A stretch of DNA of 64,000 nt, taken from Phyllobacterium sp. OV277. Its GTDB lineage: Bacteria > Pseudomonadota > Alphaproteobacteria > Rhizobiales > Rhizobiaceae. The notes beneath the pieces are model-generated. The model saw only the letters and a list, made by a program, of their open reading frames with translations, did not search any database and had not been told where the DNA came from. The stretch lies in NCBI RefSeq assembly GCF_900104355.1, contig NZ_FNIY01000003.1:62001-126000 (forward strand), read 5' to 3'. The position numbers and the translations under genes were made by a program. Positions 1-8,169 of the stretch are shown here, one piece after another; positions within the stretch are counted from its first letter, which is position 1, and the number at the start of each line of letters is the position of its first letter.

Positions 1-406
1 TAAAACGGGCAAGGCGCAGGCAGCAGGCAATACAATAAAGCAGCGCCGCGATCCAGCCGAAGGACCGGGCCTGATCCAGCATATAGGCATAGAGAACCAG
101 CGCCGGTGCGACACCGAAATTGACAATATCGGCAAGCGAATCCATCTGCGCGCCAAACTTGGTCGAGCCCTTCATCATGCGGGCAATGCGCCCGTCAATG
201 CCATCGAGGAAAGCGGCGAGCAGCACCATCGAAACTGCCAGCTCAAACCGGTTCTCAAAGGCCAGCCGGATACCGGTAAGACCGGCACAGATGGCGAGAA
301 CCGTGATCACGTTGGGAATGAGATAGCGCATGGGAATGCGCGAGCCTGTCGGCTCCTTCACCTCAGGCTTATCGTCAAACAGCGGATCGGTATCAGGTTC
401 GCTCAT
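1..406 (-). CDS. pssA: CDP-diacylglycerol--serine O-phosphatidyltransferase (partial)
   Basis: Makes phosphatidylserine from CDP-diacylglycerol and serine at the inner membrane, the first committed step to phosphatidylethanolamine. Only about the first 135 codons are in the window; the gene runs off the left edge. The CDP-alcohol phosphotransferase signature is visible as DGRIAR, then a glycine, then MDSLAD, followed by hydrophobic segments. The ATG at 406 lies 10 bases after the psd stop, so psd and pssA form an operon and the product of pssA is the substrate of Psd. The short hydrophilic, acidic N-terminus is usual for this family. Confidence 0.9.
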   Translation of the reverse strand, partial: MSEPDTDPLFDDKPEVKEPTGSRIPMRYLIPNVITVLAICAGLTGIRLAFENRFELAVSMVLLAAFLDGIDGRIARMMKGSTKFGAQMDSLADIVNFGVAPALVLYAYMLDQARSFGWIAALLYCIACCLRLARF

Positions 407-416
407 GCCGCGCGCC

Positions 417-1115
417 TCAGCTGATGCGGACCAGCGGAGCGCTGGGCTCGCCGCCGAATTCCGCAAGCACGCTCTCGCCGCCAACCGCCGTCTGGCCGAC
501 GGCAACGCGCGGGGCAAAACCTTCAGGCAGATAGACATCAACGCGTGAGCCAAAACGGATCAGGCCAAAGCGTTCGCCAATCGAAATGGAATTGTTTTCA
601 TCGGCCCAGCAGACGATGCGGCGGGCAACGAGACCTGCAATCTGCACAACCGCGACCTGACCGTTGGGGCTGTCGATCACAAGGCCGTTGCGCTCGTTTT
701 CGGCAGAGGCCTTATCGAGTTCGGCATTGAGGAATTTGCCCGGCTTGTGGACGATGGTCGTGATGCGGCCGCGCACCGGCGCGCGGTTGATATGGCACGA
801 AAACACATTCATGAACACGGAAATGCGGGTCATTTCCCGGTCGCCAAGATTAAGCTCACGCGGTGGAACAGCGGGGCCAACGGCAGAAACGAGACCATCA
901 GCGGGGCTGATCACCAGTTTATCGTCCGTGGGTGTCACGCGCTGCGGATCGCGATAGAAATAGATGCACCAGGCCGTGAGGATGAGGCCGATCCAGAACA
1001 GGGGCTCCCAGAAATAGCCGAGAACCACGGTCACCCCGGCAAAACCGGCGATGAACGGATAACCCTCCCGGTGGATGGGTACCAGCGTGTTGCGGATGGA
1101 ATCGACAAGGCTCAT
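417..1115 (-). CDS. psd: Phosphatidylserine decarboxylase
   Basis: Decarboxylates phosphatidylserine to phosphatidylethanolamine. The 232-residue length fits the short archaeal-type Psd family found in alphaproteobacteria. Two hydrophobic stretches lie near the N-terminus (about residues 20-55). The self-cleavage site is the Gly-Ser pair at residues 189-190 (RFGSRVDVY); the serine becomes the pyruvoyl group and splits the chain into beta and alpha subunits. The conserved SPADG and SCHINRAP motifs are present. It is the first gene of the psd-pssA pair, and its promoter should lie in the 165-base gap to the ABC transporter gene. Identification is firm. Confidence 0.95.
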   Translation of the reverse strand: MSLVDSIRNTLVPIHREGYPFIAGFAGVTVVLGYFWEPLFWIGLILTAWCIYFYRDPQRVTPTDDKLVISPADGLVSAVGPAVPPRELNLGDREMTRISVFMNVFSCHINRAPVRGRITTIVHKPGKFLNAELDKASAENERNGLVIDSPNGQVAVVQIAGLVARRIVCWADENNSISIGERFGLIRFGSRVDVYLPEGFAPRVAVGQTAVGGESVLAEFGGEPSAPLVRIS

Positions 1116-1280
1116 TGGTTTGTTCCTGACAGCGCCAAATACTCGCCCGGCAGCATATATACGCCACCGGAATTGCGCGTTACTTATCGGAGATTGGCAG
1201 CGGGAGCAAACCTTTCAACCCGGCCGGGACAATTCATCAGCAGAATTATTCATTGGCCGGGTTTTGCTTGGCGCGACGTT

Positions 1281-3179
1281 TTAAGGTTCGACGGCGACAT
1301 CCAAAGCTGGCTTGCCGCGCACGACGACGCCAAGATCGTCCTCCTCGCGCACTTTGCGCAGACGCTCTTCGGCCTCGCTTGCCTCGCGCTGGCGGTTCCA
1401 CATGGATGCGTAGAGGCCATTCTCTGCCAGAAGTGCCGTATGCCTTCCCCGCTCGGCAATCACGCCGTCCTTGAGCACAATGATTTCATCAGCGCCGATA
1501 ATGGTTGAGAGCCGATGGGCGATGACAAGCGTCGTGCGGTCACGGCTGACAAGATCAAGCGCCGCCTGAATTTCATGTTCCGTGGCACTGTCGAGCGCCG
1601 AGGTCGCCTCATCGAGGATCAGGATGGGCGGTGCTTTGAGAATGGTGCGGGCAATGGCAACCCGCTGCTTCTCGCCGCCCGAGAGTTTCAGCCCGCGCTC
1701 GCCGACCATGGCGTCATAGCCCTCGGGCAGGCTTTTGATAAAACTGCCGATCTGGGCAAGATCCGCCGCATTGCGCACTTCCTCTTCGGTCGCGGTGATG
1801 CGGCCATAGCGGACGTTATAGGCGATTGTGTCGTTGAACAGGACTGTGTCCTGCGGCACCATGCCAATCACCGCACGCAGGCTTTCCTGCGTCACATCAC
1901 GGATATCCTGACCGTCAATGCTGATCGATCCGCCCTGAATATCGTAGAAGCGGTAAAGCAAACGCGACAATGTCGATTTGCCAGCGCCGGATGGGCCGAC
2001 AATAGCAACGGTTTTACCAGCCGGAACCTCGAAGCTCACTCCCTTGAGGATTGGACGCTTTGGATCATAGGCGAACATTACATTGTCAAAGCGCACCGCA
2101 CCCCGCTCGATCACCAGCGGCTTGGCATTAGGCTTGTCAGTGACTTCCTGTTCGACATCGAGAAGGTCGAACATCTGCTCAATATCGGTCAGGCCCTGCC
2201 GGACTTCGCGGTAGATGAAGCCGATGAAGTTGAGCGGGATCGATAGCTGCATCAGCATGGCGTTGATGAAAACGAAATCGCCAAGAGTCTGCGTGCCAGC
2301 CAGAACCTCCCTGCCTGACATGATCATCATGACAGCCATGCCGATACCGAAAATAACTGACTGACCAAAATTCAGCCAGCCAAGCGATGTCCAGATGCGG
2401 GTTGCCGAGATTTCATAGCGCGCCATGGCTGCATCGAAGCGGCTTGCCTCCATCTGCTCATTACCGAAATATTTGACCGTCTCGAAGTTCAGCAGCGAGT
2501 CAATTGCCTTGGTATTGGCATCCGTATCGGAGTCGTTCATGTCGCGGCGGATGTTGATGCGCCAGTCGCTGGCGCGGATCGTAAACCACGTATAGAGCCA
2601 GACCGTTGCCACAACCACGGCCAGATAGGACAGGCCATAGGCGAAGGCGAAAATCACGGCGGTCATCAAAAACTCGATAATCGTCGGTGCCGTGTTGAGG
2701 ATGGTGAAACGGACGATGGTTTCAATGCCCTTGGTGCCACGTTCGATAATGCGCGACAGGCCGCCCGTGCGCCGCTCAACATGGAAGCGCAGGGACAGAT
2801 TGTGCATGTGGACGAAGGTCTTATAGGCAAGTTTTCGCACCGCATATTGCCCGACGCTGGCAAACAATGCATCGCGCAACTGGTTCAAGCCAGCCTGAAT
2901 GATCCGCGCCGCGTTGTAGGCAGCAACCAGCATGAGCGGGCCAACCAGAATGAGCGGCACCAGATCCGATGCCACGAACTTGCCGTTCAAAGCATTGGTC
3001 GCCCATTTGAAGAAGTAGGGCACCAGAATGAGCACGATCTTGGAAATCAGCAGGTAGAACGAGGCCCAGACAACCCGCATTTTCAGGTCGGGGCGCTCAT
3101 CGGGCCACATATAGTCCCAAAGGTTGCGAATGGTCTGGAGTGTTTTGCCAGACTCGGAAGAGACAGTTTTTTCAGCCAC
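1281..3179 (-). CDS. Atm1-type ABC exporter, fused permease and ATPase
   Basis: Half-transporter with an N-terminal six-helix membrane domain (about residues 35-320) and a C-terminal ATPase. Visible motifs are Walker A GPSGAGKST, Q-loop VPQDT, signature LSGGEKQR, Walker B ILILDEAT and the switch histidine in IAHRLST. The stretch LNFETVKYFGNE in the membrane domain is typical of the Atm1/ABCB7/HMT1 group, which exports glutathione-linked sulfur compounds or glutathione-metal complexes. I chose the GTG at 3179 because an AAGGA ribosome site lies about 8 bases upstream and it follows the ArsR stop by 2 bases; the longer ATG reading at 3245 would overlap arsR by 64 bases. Co-transcription with a cysteine-rich ArsR protein suggests metal-responsive export, which is inference. 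Confidence 0.88.
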   Translation of the reverse strand: MAEKTVSSESGKTLQTIRNLWDYMWPDERPDLKMRVVWASFYLLISKIVLILVPYFFKWATNALNGKFVASDLVPLILVGPLMLVAAYNAARIIQAGLNQLRDALFASVGQYAVRKLAYKTFVHMHNLSLRFHVERRTGGLSRIIERGTKGIETIVRFTILNTAPTIIEFLMTAVIFAFAYGLSYLAVVVATVWLYTWFTIRASDWRINIRRDMNDSDTDANTKAIDSLLNFETVKYFGNEQMEASRFDAAMARYEISATRIWTSLGWLNFGQSVIFGIGMAVMMIMSGREVLAGTQTLGDFVFINAMLMQLSIPLNFIGFIYREVRQGLTDIEQMFDLLDVEQEVTDKPNAKPLVIERGAVRFDNVMFAYDPKRPILKGVSFEVPAGKTVAIVGPSGAGKSTLSRLLYRFYDIQGGSISIDGQDIRDVTQESLRAVIGMVPQDTVLFNDTIAYNVRYGRITATEEEVRNAADLAQIGSFIKSLPEGYDAMVGERGLKLSGGEKQRVAIARTILKAPPILILDEATSALDSATEHEIQAALDLVSRDRTTLVIAHRLSTIIGADEIIVLKDGVIAERGRHTALLAENGLYASMWNRQREASEAEERLRKVREEDDLGVVVRGKPALDVAVEP

Positions 3180-3181
3180 GG

Positions 3182-3547
3182 CTATTCCTTGATGGCCGCA
3201 GCGTTTACCCGCGCTGCCGGCACAATGATATCGGGTGGACAGCAAAGATTGGCCATATCGCTGACAAGGGCGGCGACATCGGCAAACGCGTCCGGATTGA
3301 TGCTGTAATGGGAACTCTGACCTGATTGCCGGTAATTCACCAGCCCGGCATCAACCAGTATTTTCAGATGTTGCGATACGGTCGACTGCGCCAGATCAAG
3401 CGTGGCGACAATATCCTTGCAGCAGGAGGTATTCATCCCGGCAAGCTGCCTGATAATGCGCAAGCGGGCCGGATGGGCAAGCGCAGTGAGTGTGCGCGCC
3501 GTCTCCACATCCGACATTGCCTGTTGAAATCGATTGCTGCATTTCAT
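3182..3547 (-). CDS. ArsR-family metal-type transcriptional regulator
   Basis: Small winged-helix repressor of 121 residues. The recognition region reads LAQSTVSQHLKILVDAGLV, the standard ArsR/SmtB fold. Two cysteine pairs stand out: one in NTSCCKDIV at the start of helix 3, where ArsR/CadC sensors bind metal, and one near the C-terminus in NLCCPPD. A start at the internal Met11 (MSDVETARTL, position 3517) is as plausible as the ATG used here, since neither has a strong ribosome site. The gene is directly upstream of and coupled to the Atm1-type exporter. A 19-base inverted repeat at 3548-3566 is the likely operator. The ligand (soft metal, arsenite or thiol stress) cannot be settled from sequence. 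Confidence 0.85.
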   Translation of the reverse strand: MKCSNRFQQAMSDVETARTLTALAHPARLRIIRQLAGMNTSCCKDIVATLDLAQSTVSQHLKILVDAGLVNYRQSGQSSHYSINPDAFADVAALVSDMANLCCPPDIIVPAARVNAAAIKE

Positions 3548-3566
3548 CGTTCATCGGCGATAAACG
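3548..3566. promoter_or_regulatory. Inverted repeat, candidate ArsR operator
   Basis: Nineteen bases starting CGTTCATCG, centred on base 3557 and matching their own reverse complement at 8 of 9 paired positions. They abut the annotated ATG of arsR. If translation starts at Met11 instead, the repeat would sit about 30 bases upstream of the start, a normal place for an autoregulatory operator. Confidence 0.45.
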
Positions 3567-3589
3567 ATATAACTTTCTAATGCAAGGAC

Positions 3590-3623
3590 AAAAGAAAGGC
3601 CGCCTTTGCGCAAAGACGACCTT
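3590..3623 (-). terminator. Rho-independent terminator of the LysM gene
   Basis: A 13-base-pair stem at 3596-3608 and 3611-3623, fully paired if G-U pairs are allowed, is followed on the minus strand by TCTTTT. It lies 17 bases downstream of the LysM gene stop and separates that gene from arsR. Confidence 0.75.
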
Positions 3624-3639
3624 CCTCGAGCAGATAATT

Positions 3640-4923
3640 CTATTGCGGCGCCGTCTTGTCCTTTTCAGGCAGGGCAAAAACCTGACCGGGGAAAATCACA
3701 TCCGGGTTCTGGATCTGCTCCTTGTTGGCAAGATAGATCGTCGTGTAGCGGGTCCCCTCACCGTAGGTACGGCGGGATATCGTCCAGAGATTGTCGCCGC
3801 GCCGGATGATGACGGAACCGTCAACATTCTTGAGCGCCGCACCGGTGTTATTGCTCTGCGCCTGTTCGGCTCCGGCTGCTGGCGCTGTCTCGGTTGAAGC
3901 CTGCGGCGCCGGCGCCGGAGCTTCGGTGGCTGGTGCAGGCGCAATGGCCGATACACGTTCACCAGCCTCGCGCTTGAACGGCACGGCTGCCCGCGCAATC
4001 ACTGTTACCCCATCCTTTTCAACCATATCGGCGCGGATGATATAGTCACCCACTGGCAAATCGCGCGTGGTCTGTACAAGGAAATGCCCGTCAGCACCTG
4101 TCTTGGTCGAGCCAATGAGATCGTCATTGGCATAGACCTTGACCGTTGAACCCGCATCGGCAATGCCAGCGATGAAGAGCTTGCTGCCTTCAATTTCAAC
4201 AGCTTCGACGACAATGCGGGCCTTGGCAGTTGGCTGCTTGACCGGCTTATCGCCGGTGGGTGCCGCCGTTGTGGCTGGCGCATTCAAAGCTGCCTGAGCG
4301 GGCACCTCAGGCTTGGTGATCATACGGCTCGGTTGGCCCGATTGTTCGACCAGCGCCAGAACCTGCCCGGATTTGGTTTCCGGAATGGATACAATCGCCG
4401 TCTCCAGCGAGGTCATTGCACTGCCATCCGGGGCCGTTGAGCGCAGCACAAGCTGATAATCGCCGGGCTTCAACGGATCATCGAGAACGATAACGAATTC
4501 ACCTGACGGTGAGGCTTTGGTGCTGCCGATCACTTGCCCACGTGCCAGAAGATCGACTTTGCCGTCATTTGCTGCCTTACCGGCAATAACGATCGTCCCT
4601 TTGGGATCAACACGCAGAACGTCAAAAGCGGGCACACCGGGCTTTGCGGGAGATGCATTCGCGGGTGCTGGTGCCGTTCCGGCGGCGGGCGTTGTCGCAT
4701 CGGCAGATGTCGCCGGGGCAGGCGCAGCAATTTGCGGCTGTTCTGCTGGCTTTTGTGCCGTTTCCGCTGGCTTTGGAGCAGCCGGCGCAGGCGCAGTGCC
4801 ATCCGCTGTTACAACGGGCGCACCGGGAGTGGGCTTACCCGGAACAAACCCCAGATAGGCGGCAACCAGACCCAAAGCGACAACAACTCCAAATCCCAGC
4901 AGTGCAAACTTGTTCTTGATCAT
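3640..4923 (-). CDS. LysM peptidoglycan-binding protein with Ala/Pro-rich linker
   Basis: A 427-residue envelope protein. It begins with one membrane or signal-anchor segment (about residues 6-27), followed by a long Ala/Pro/Thr-rich stretch, Ig-like repeats (for example DGKVDLLARGQVIGSTKA and the similar later GSTVKVYANDDLIGSTK), a second Pro/Ala stretch, and a C-terminal LysM domain (about residues 375-420, RRGDNLWTISRRTYG). LysM binds peptidoglycan N-acetylglucosamine, so the protein probably links inner membrane and cell wall. The ATG at 4923 has a GGGGAA ribosome site just upstream; the open frame extends further but that part has no protein-like character. It is divergent from the LOG gene and has its own terminator. 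Confidence 0.8.
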   Translation of the reverse strand: MIKNKFALLGFGVVVALGLVAAYLGFVPGKPTPGAPVVTADGTAPAPAAPKPAETAQKPAEQPQIAAPAPATSADATTPAAGTAPAPANASPAKPGVPAFDVLRVDPKGTIVIAGKAANDGKVDLLARGQVIGSTKASPSGEFVIVLDDPLKPGDYQLVLRSTAPDGSAMTSLETAIVSIPETKSGQVLALVEQSGQPSRMITKPEVPAQAALNAPATTAAPTGDKPVKQPTAKARIVVEAVEIEGSKLFIAGIADAGSTVKVYANDDLIGSTKTGADGHFLVQTTRDLPVGDYIIRADMVEKDGVTVIARAAVPFKREAGERVSAIAPAPATEAPAPAPQASTETAPAAGAEQAQSNNTGAALKNVDGSVIIRRGDNLWTISRRTYGEGTRYTTIYLANKEQIQNPDVIFPGQVFALPEKDKTAPQ

Positions 4924-5097
4924 TATTCCCCGACCCTCTTGATGTTTTTGGTCTAGCGCCTTTTCCACCCTGCTACAAGAAAACCCTTTAAATTCAGCCT
5001 TATTCCCTGTGATTATTAGACTAAAATGGCAATTCGAAACTTTTGTCGCATCTTCAGAAGCTTGACGTTTCGCAAGGCAGGAGGCACCAATTTCCAA

Positions 5098-5703
5098 ATG
5101 AGCAAGATTCGATCCATTTGTGTTTACTGCGGCTCCTCTCCGGGCCGTGATCCGATTTACAAACAGAGCGGCAAGATACTGGGCAAGTCCATCGCTGAAA
5201 ACGGGCTTGAACTGGTCTATGGCGGCGGCACTAAAGGCATTATGGGTGCCGTGGCAGATGGCGTCATGTCCGCAGGCGGCAAGGTCACCGGGATCATTCC
5301 GAAGTTCCTGATGAACAAGGAGGCCACCGAACATGCGCTTGGCCAATTGTCAGAGCTGATCATCACCGAGGATATGCATGAGCGCAAACACAGGATGTTT
5401 GAGCGCTCTGATGCTTTCGTCACCCTGCCCGGCGGCATCGGCACGGTGGAAGAGATTGTCGAGGTCATGACCTGGGCGCAGCTTGGACGGCATCGCAAGC
5501 CGATGGTTTTTGCCAACATTAACGGTTTCTGGAATCCGATGCTGGCACTCATCGATCACATGAAGGCCGAAGGTTTTGTCCATACGTCACATTTGGTCAA
5601 TCCGCTTGTGGTAGAACGCCCGGAAGACATTGTTCCGGCTATCCTTGATGCGGCAGCAAAGGGTGACCGGGACGGCGACGAAGCAATCATCGAACGGCTG
5701 TAG
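5098..5703 (+). CDS. LOG-family nucleoside 5'-monophosphate phosphoribohydrolase
   Basis: A 201-residue Rossmann-fold protein of the LOG (lysine decarboxylase-like, TIGR00730) family, which cleaves cytokinin or purine nucleoside 5'-monophosphates to base and ribose 5-phosphate. Motifs seen are YCGSSPG near the N-terminus, YGGGTKGIMG, and the signature PGGIGTVEE with the catalytic arginine region ERKHRMF before it. The ATG at 5098 is preferred to the upstream ATG at 5026 because the family starts at MSKIRSICVYCGSS and an AGGAGG lies 13 bases upstream. The physiological substrate in this bacterium is unknown. The zntB-like gene follows 20 bases later and may be co-transcribed. Confidence 0.88.
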   Translation: MSKIRSICVYCGSSPGRDPIYKQSGKILGKSIAENGLELVYGGGTKGIMGAVADGVMSAGGKVTGIIPKFLMNKEATEHALGQLSELIITEDMHERKHRMFERSDAFVTLPGGIGTVEEIVEVMTWAQLGRHRKPMVFANINGFWNPMLALIDHMKAEGFVHTSHLVNPLVVERPEDIVPAILDAAAKGDRDGDEAIIERL

Positions 5704-5723
5704 CTGGAAGGAATGGGGATTTC

Positions 5724-6734
5724 ATGGTTCAAACATTGAGCTTAGATCCCCAACCTGACGCAAAGCGTCTCAACAACGATGATTTTGTCATTGCCTTCAG
5801 TTTTGACACGGCAGGTTCACTGCTCGCTGAACCAGTCGCTACGGCTGACAGGGCGTGGGCCTGGAAGAGTTATGCATTAGCCGACGCGCGGGCGCGCCGC
5901 AGCCTCGAAACGGACAAAGCTCTGCCGGAAAGCGTGCGCGAGGCGTTCCTGTCCTCCGGCGACCAATGCCAGATCAGCTATGAGGATGGCTGGCTCTTCG
6001 GGGAATTGCCTGATCTGCAGCATGAGCACTACGGCGATCCGCGCGAACTTGGTTATTTCCGCTTTGCCTTCAACAAGAGCCTTTTCATCAGTGGCCGCCG
6101 CCATCCGCTGCAATCCGTTGATGATGTGCGCCAGTCCATCAATCGCGGCAAGACCAAGCCCGCCTCGCCGATAGCGCTGTTCAGTGCCATCTTCCGGCGC
6201 TTTCTTGATCTGCTCAAAGCAGAAATCACAAAACTTTCGGAAACGCTCGATTCCATCGAAGATCATATTGTTGGCGAGAACTGGCAGGGCGAGCGCGAGC
6301 GGCTGGTACCGGTGCGCCGCCAGATTGTGGTCTTCCATCGCTATCTCACCGCCGCCACCAGCCTGTTCCGCCATATTGACCATGCGGACCGGCGTGCACT
6401 GCCTGAAGATCTTGATGATCTGATTGAGGGACTGTCAATCCGCGCCGCGACACTGCATGCGGAAGGCGAACAGCTGCAACAACGCGCGCGACTGTTGCAG
6501 GACGAGCTTCTTGCCAAGTTGACTGACCAGTCCAACCGGTTTCTCTACGTCTTGTCCGTGATGACGGCGGTTCTCTTGCCAAGCACGGTTATAACTGGCC
6601 TGTTCGGCATGAACACACTTGGCTTGCCCTTTGCCAACAACCCGCATGGCTTCTGGGTCGTCGCGCTGCTTGCGCTGGTTATCTCAGGGATGGTTTATCT
6701 GCTTGTGCGCAAGATTGGTGGCTCGGGGCGATAA
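5724..6734 (+). CDS. zntB: ZntB/CorA-family divalent cation transporter
   Basis: A 336-residue CorA-superfamily channel. The long cytoplasmic N-terminal part (about residues 1-270) is helical and highly charged; two C-terminal transmembrane helices follow. The end of TM1 carries the GMN signature (ITGLFGMNTLGLPF), and the protein ends with a basic tail, as in the family. Family members move Zn2+ or Mg2+. ZntB is favoured over CorA because of overall length and N-terminal resemblance, but the ion cannot be decided from sequence. It starts 20 bases after the LOG gene. A repeat element fills the downstream gap. Confidence 0.82.
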   Translation: MVQTLSLDPQPDAKRLNNDDFVIAFSFDTAGSLLAEPVATADRAWAWKSYALADARARRSLETDKALPESVREAFLSSGDQCQISYEDGWLFGELPDLQHEHYGDPRELGYFRFAFNKSLFISGRRHPLQSVDDVRQSINRGKTKPASPIALFSAIFRRFLDLLKAEITKLSETLDSIEDHIVGENWQGERERLVPVRRQIVVFHRYLTAATSLFRHIDHADRRALPEDLDDLIEGLSIRAATLHAEGEQLQQRARLLQDELLAKLTDQSNRFLYVLSVMTAVLLPSTVITGLFGMNTLGLPFANNPHGFWVVALLALVISGMVYLLVRKIGGSGR

Positions 6735-6773
6735 GCTGGGTAGGCCTTTGCAGGCTGCACCACCAGATATCCG

Positions 6774-7064
6774 CCCTTCGACAAGCTCAGGATGAGGGAG
6801 CGTGTGGGCTGCAATGATAATCACAAAGGTTGCAGAACTTGGCTCCCCACCCTCCACACTCACCTCCGTCATCCTCGGGCTTGACCCGAGGACCCACAGC
6901 TAAGGAGATCAAACGAACTTGGTTGCTCGGAGCTTTTTAATTATGGGTCCTCGGGTCAAGCCCGAGGATGACGGAGAAAGGTGGGAGAGAGTCAAGTTCT
7001 GCAATCTTTGCGATTAGCTTTGCATCCACACCCTCCCTCATGGTGAGCTTGTCGAACCACGAAC
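6774..7064. repeat. Composite MITE-like inverted-repeat element (family A, copy 1)
   Basis: Fills most of the 364-base gap between zntB and rarD. The left arm has TTCGACAAGCTCAGGATG and the right arm ends CATGGTGAGCTTGTCGAA, so the ends face each other. Inside is a second inverted pair of about 30 bases at 6866-6896 and 6945-6975, each half itself a palindrome around CCTCGGGCTTGACCCGAGG. A third inverted pair contains GTTGCAGAACTT and AAGTTCTGCAAT. No gene is supported inside. The same ends recur at about 14,355, 25,965, 52,144 and 52,921. Confidence 0.8.
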
Positions 7065-7098
7065 CGCGCACTACAACACTCACCCATGGTGATGCTGA

Positions 7099-8058
7099 TT
7101 AAACGGCGAGCGCCTTCACCTTGCGCGATTCACGCAGCATGGACCAGGTGTAGATCACCAGCGCTGCCCAGATCATCGCGAAGGCAATGAATTGTTCATG
7201 CGAGAATGGCTCGCCAAACACAAAGATGGCGCAGAGGAACACGATGGTCGGCGCAAGATATTGCATCAGGCCGATGGTGGTGTAGCGCAGAAGCTTAGCA
7301 CCAAAAGCATAAAGAATAAGCGGAATGGCCGTGGCGGGACCGGCAAACAGCAAAAGGCCGATGTCATGGCTGCTGCCATTGACGAAATGGCTTGTTCCCT
7401 GTGCTATCGTCCAGAAAATGAAGCCGAGTGACGGAACGGACAGGATCAGCACTTCAAGCATGAAACCCTGCGTCGGCCCGATAGGCAGCGTCTTGCGGAA
7501 GAAGCCGTAAAAACCAAAGCTGAAAGCCAGAACCAGCGAGATCCACGGCAAGCCACCGGATGAAATCGTCAGTAACAGGACAGCGCCAGCCGCCAGAGCA
7601 ATGGCAACCATCTGCGGGCGTGTCAGCTTTTCCGACAGGAAAACACTGCCGAGCACGACATTCACCAGCGGATTGATGTAATAGCCGAGCGCCGTATCAA
7701 CCGCGTGCCCCGCGCCGATGGCCCAGACATACGTGCCCCAATTGATGGTAATGAGCGTTGCCGTCAAGGTCGCCATGGCCAGCATGCGCGGTGTCTTGAA
7801 CGCGGTTTTCAGATCATCGAAGCGGCCAAGCCACCAAAGAACGACGCCAGCAATCGGCACCGACCAGACAATGCGGTGCGAGACAACCTCAAGGGTCGGC
7901 ATGTAATCGACGGCCTTCAGATAAAAAGGCAGGATGCCCCAAAGCAGATAGGCAGACAGCGCAAAGATAAAGCCCTTCCTGCCATCGGACATTCCCGGTT
8001 GTGCTTCGGTTACCATTGCACCAGCGCCAAGGCTGCTTTGATTGATCTGTTCGCTCAT
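7099..8058 (-). CDS. rarD: RarD-type EamA-family transporter
   Basis: A 319-residue inner-membrane protein of the drug/metabolite transporter superfamily with about ten hydrophobic segments in two EamA repeats. The RarD hallmarks are visible: GFIFALSAYLLWGILPFYLK near the start of the first helix, and the later segment ALGYYINPLVNVVLGSVFLSEKL. RarD is named for chloramphenicol sensitivity but its physiological substrate is unknown. It lies 111 bases downstream of cimA on the same strand with no clear terminator between, so read-through from cimA is possible. It ends close to a repeat element. Confidence 0.9.
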   Translation of the reverse strand: MSEQINQSSLGAGAMVTEAQPGMSDGRKGFIFALSAYLLWGILPFYLKAVDYMPTLEVVSHRIVWSVPIAGVVLWWLGRFDDLKTAFKTPRMLAMATLTATLITINWGTYVWAIGAGHAVDTALGYYINPLVNVVLGSVFLSEKLTRPQMVAIALAAGAVLLLTISSGGLPWISLVLAFSFGFYGFFRKTLPIGPTQGFMLEVLILSVPSLGFIFWTIAQGTSHFVNGSSHDIGLLLFAGPATAIPLILYAFGAKLLRYTTIGLMQYLAPTIVFLCAIFVFGEPFSHEQFIAFAMIWAALVIYTWSMLRESRKVKALAV

Positions 8059-8169
8059 GGGCGCTGATCTACGACCATAGCCCTAAAACGTCTATTGAAT
8101 TCGGCTGATCAATGCATCAAGGCTCTTGATGTTTTGAGCCATATTCAATGAAAAATCGGGGAAATCAGC

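Noticed and set aside
747-1508. 253-codon plus-strand open frame over psd and the ABC gene end
   Set aside because: It crosses the ends of two well-supported minus-strand genes and reads as low-similarity Arg/His-rich sequence.
5026-5097. 24-residue N-terminal extension of the LOG protein
   Set aside because: Family members begin at the internal Met, which has an AGGAGG upstream; the extension is Arg/Phe-rich and unlike the family.
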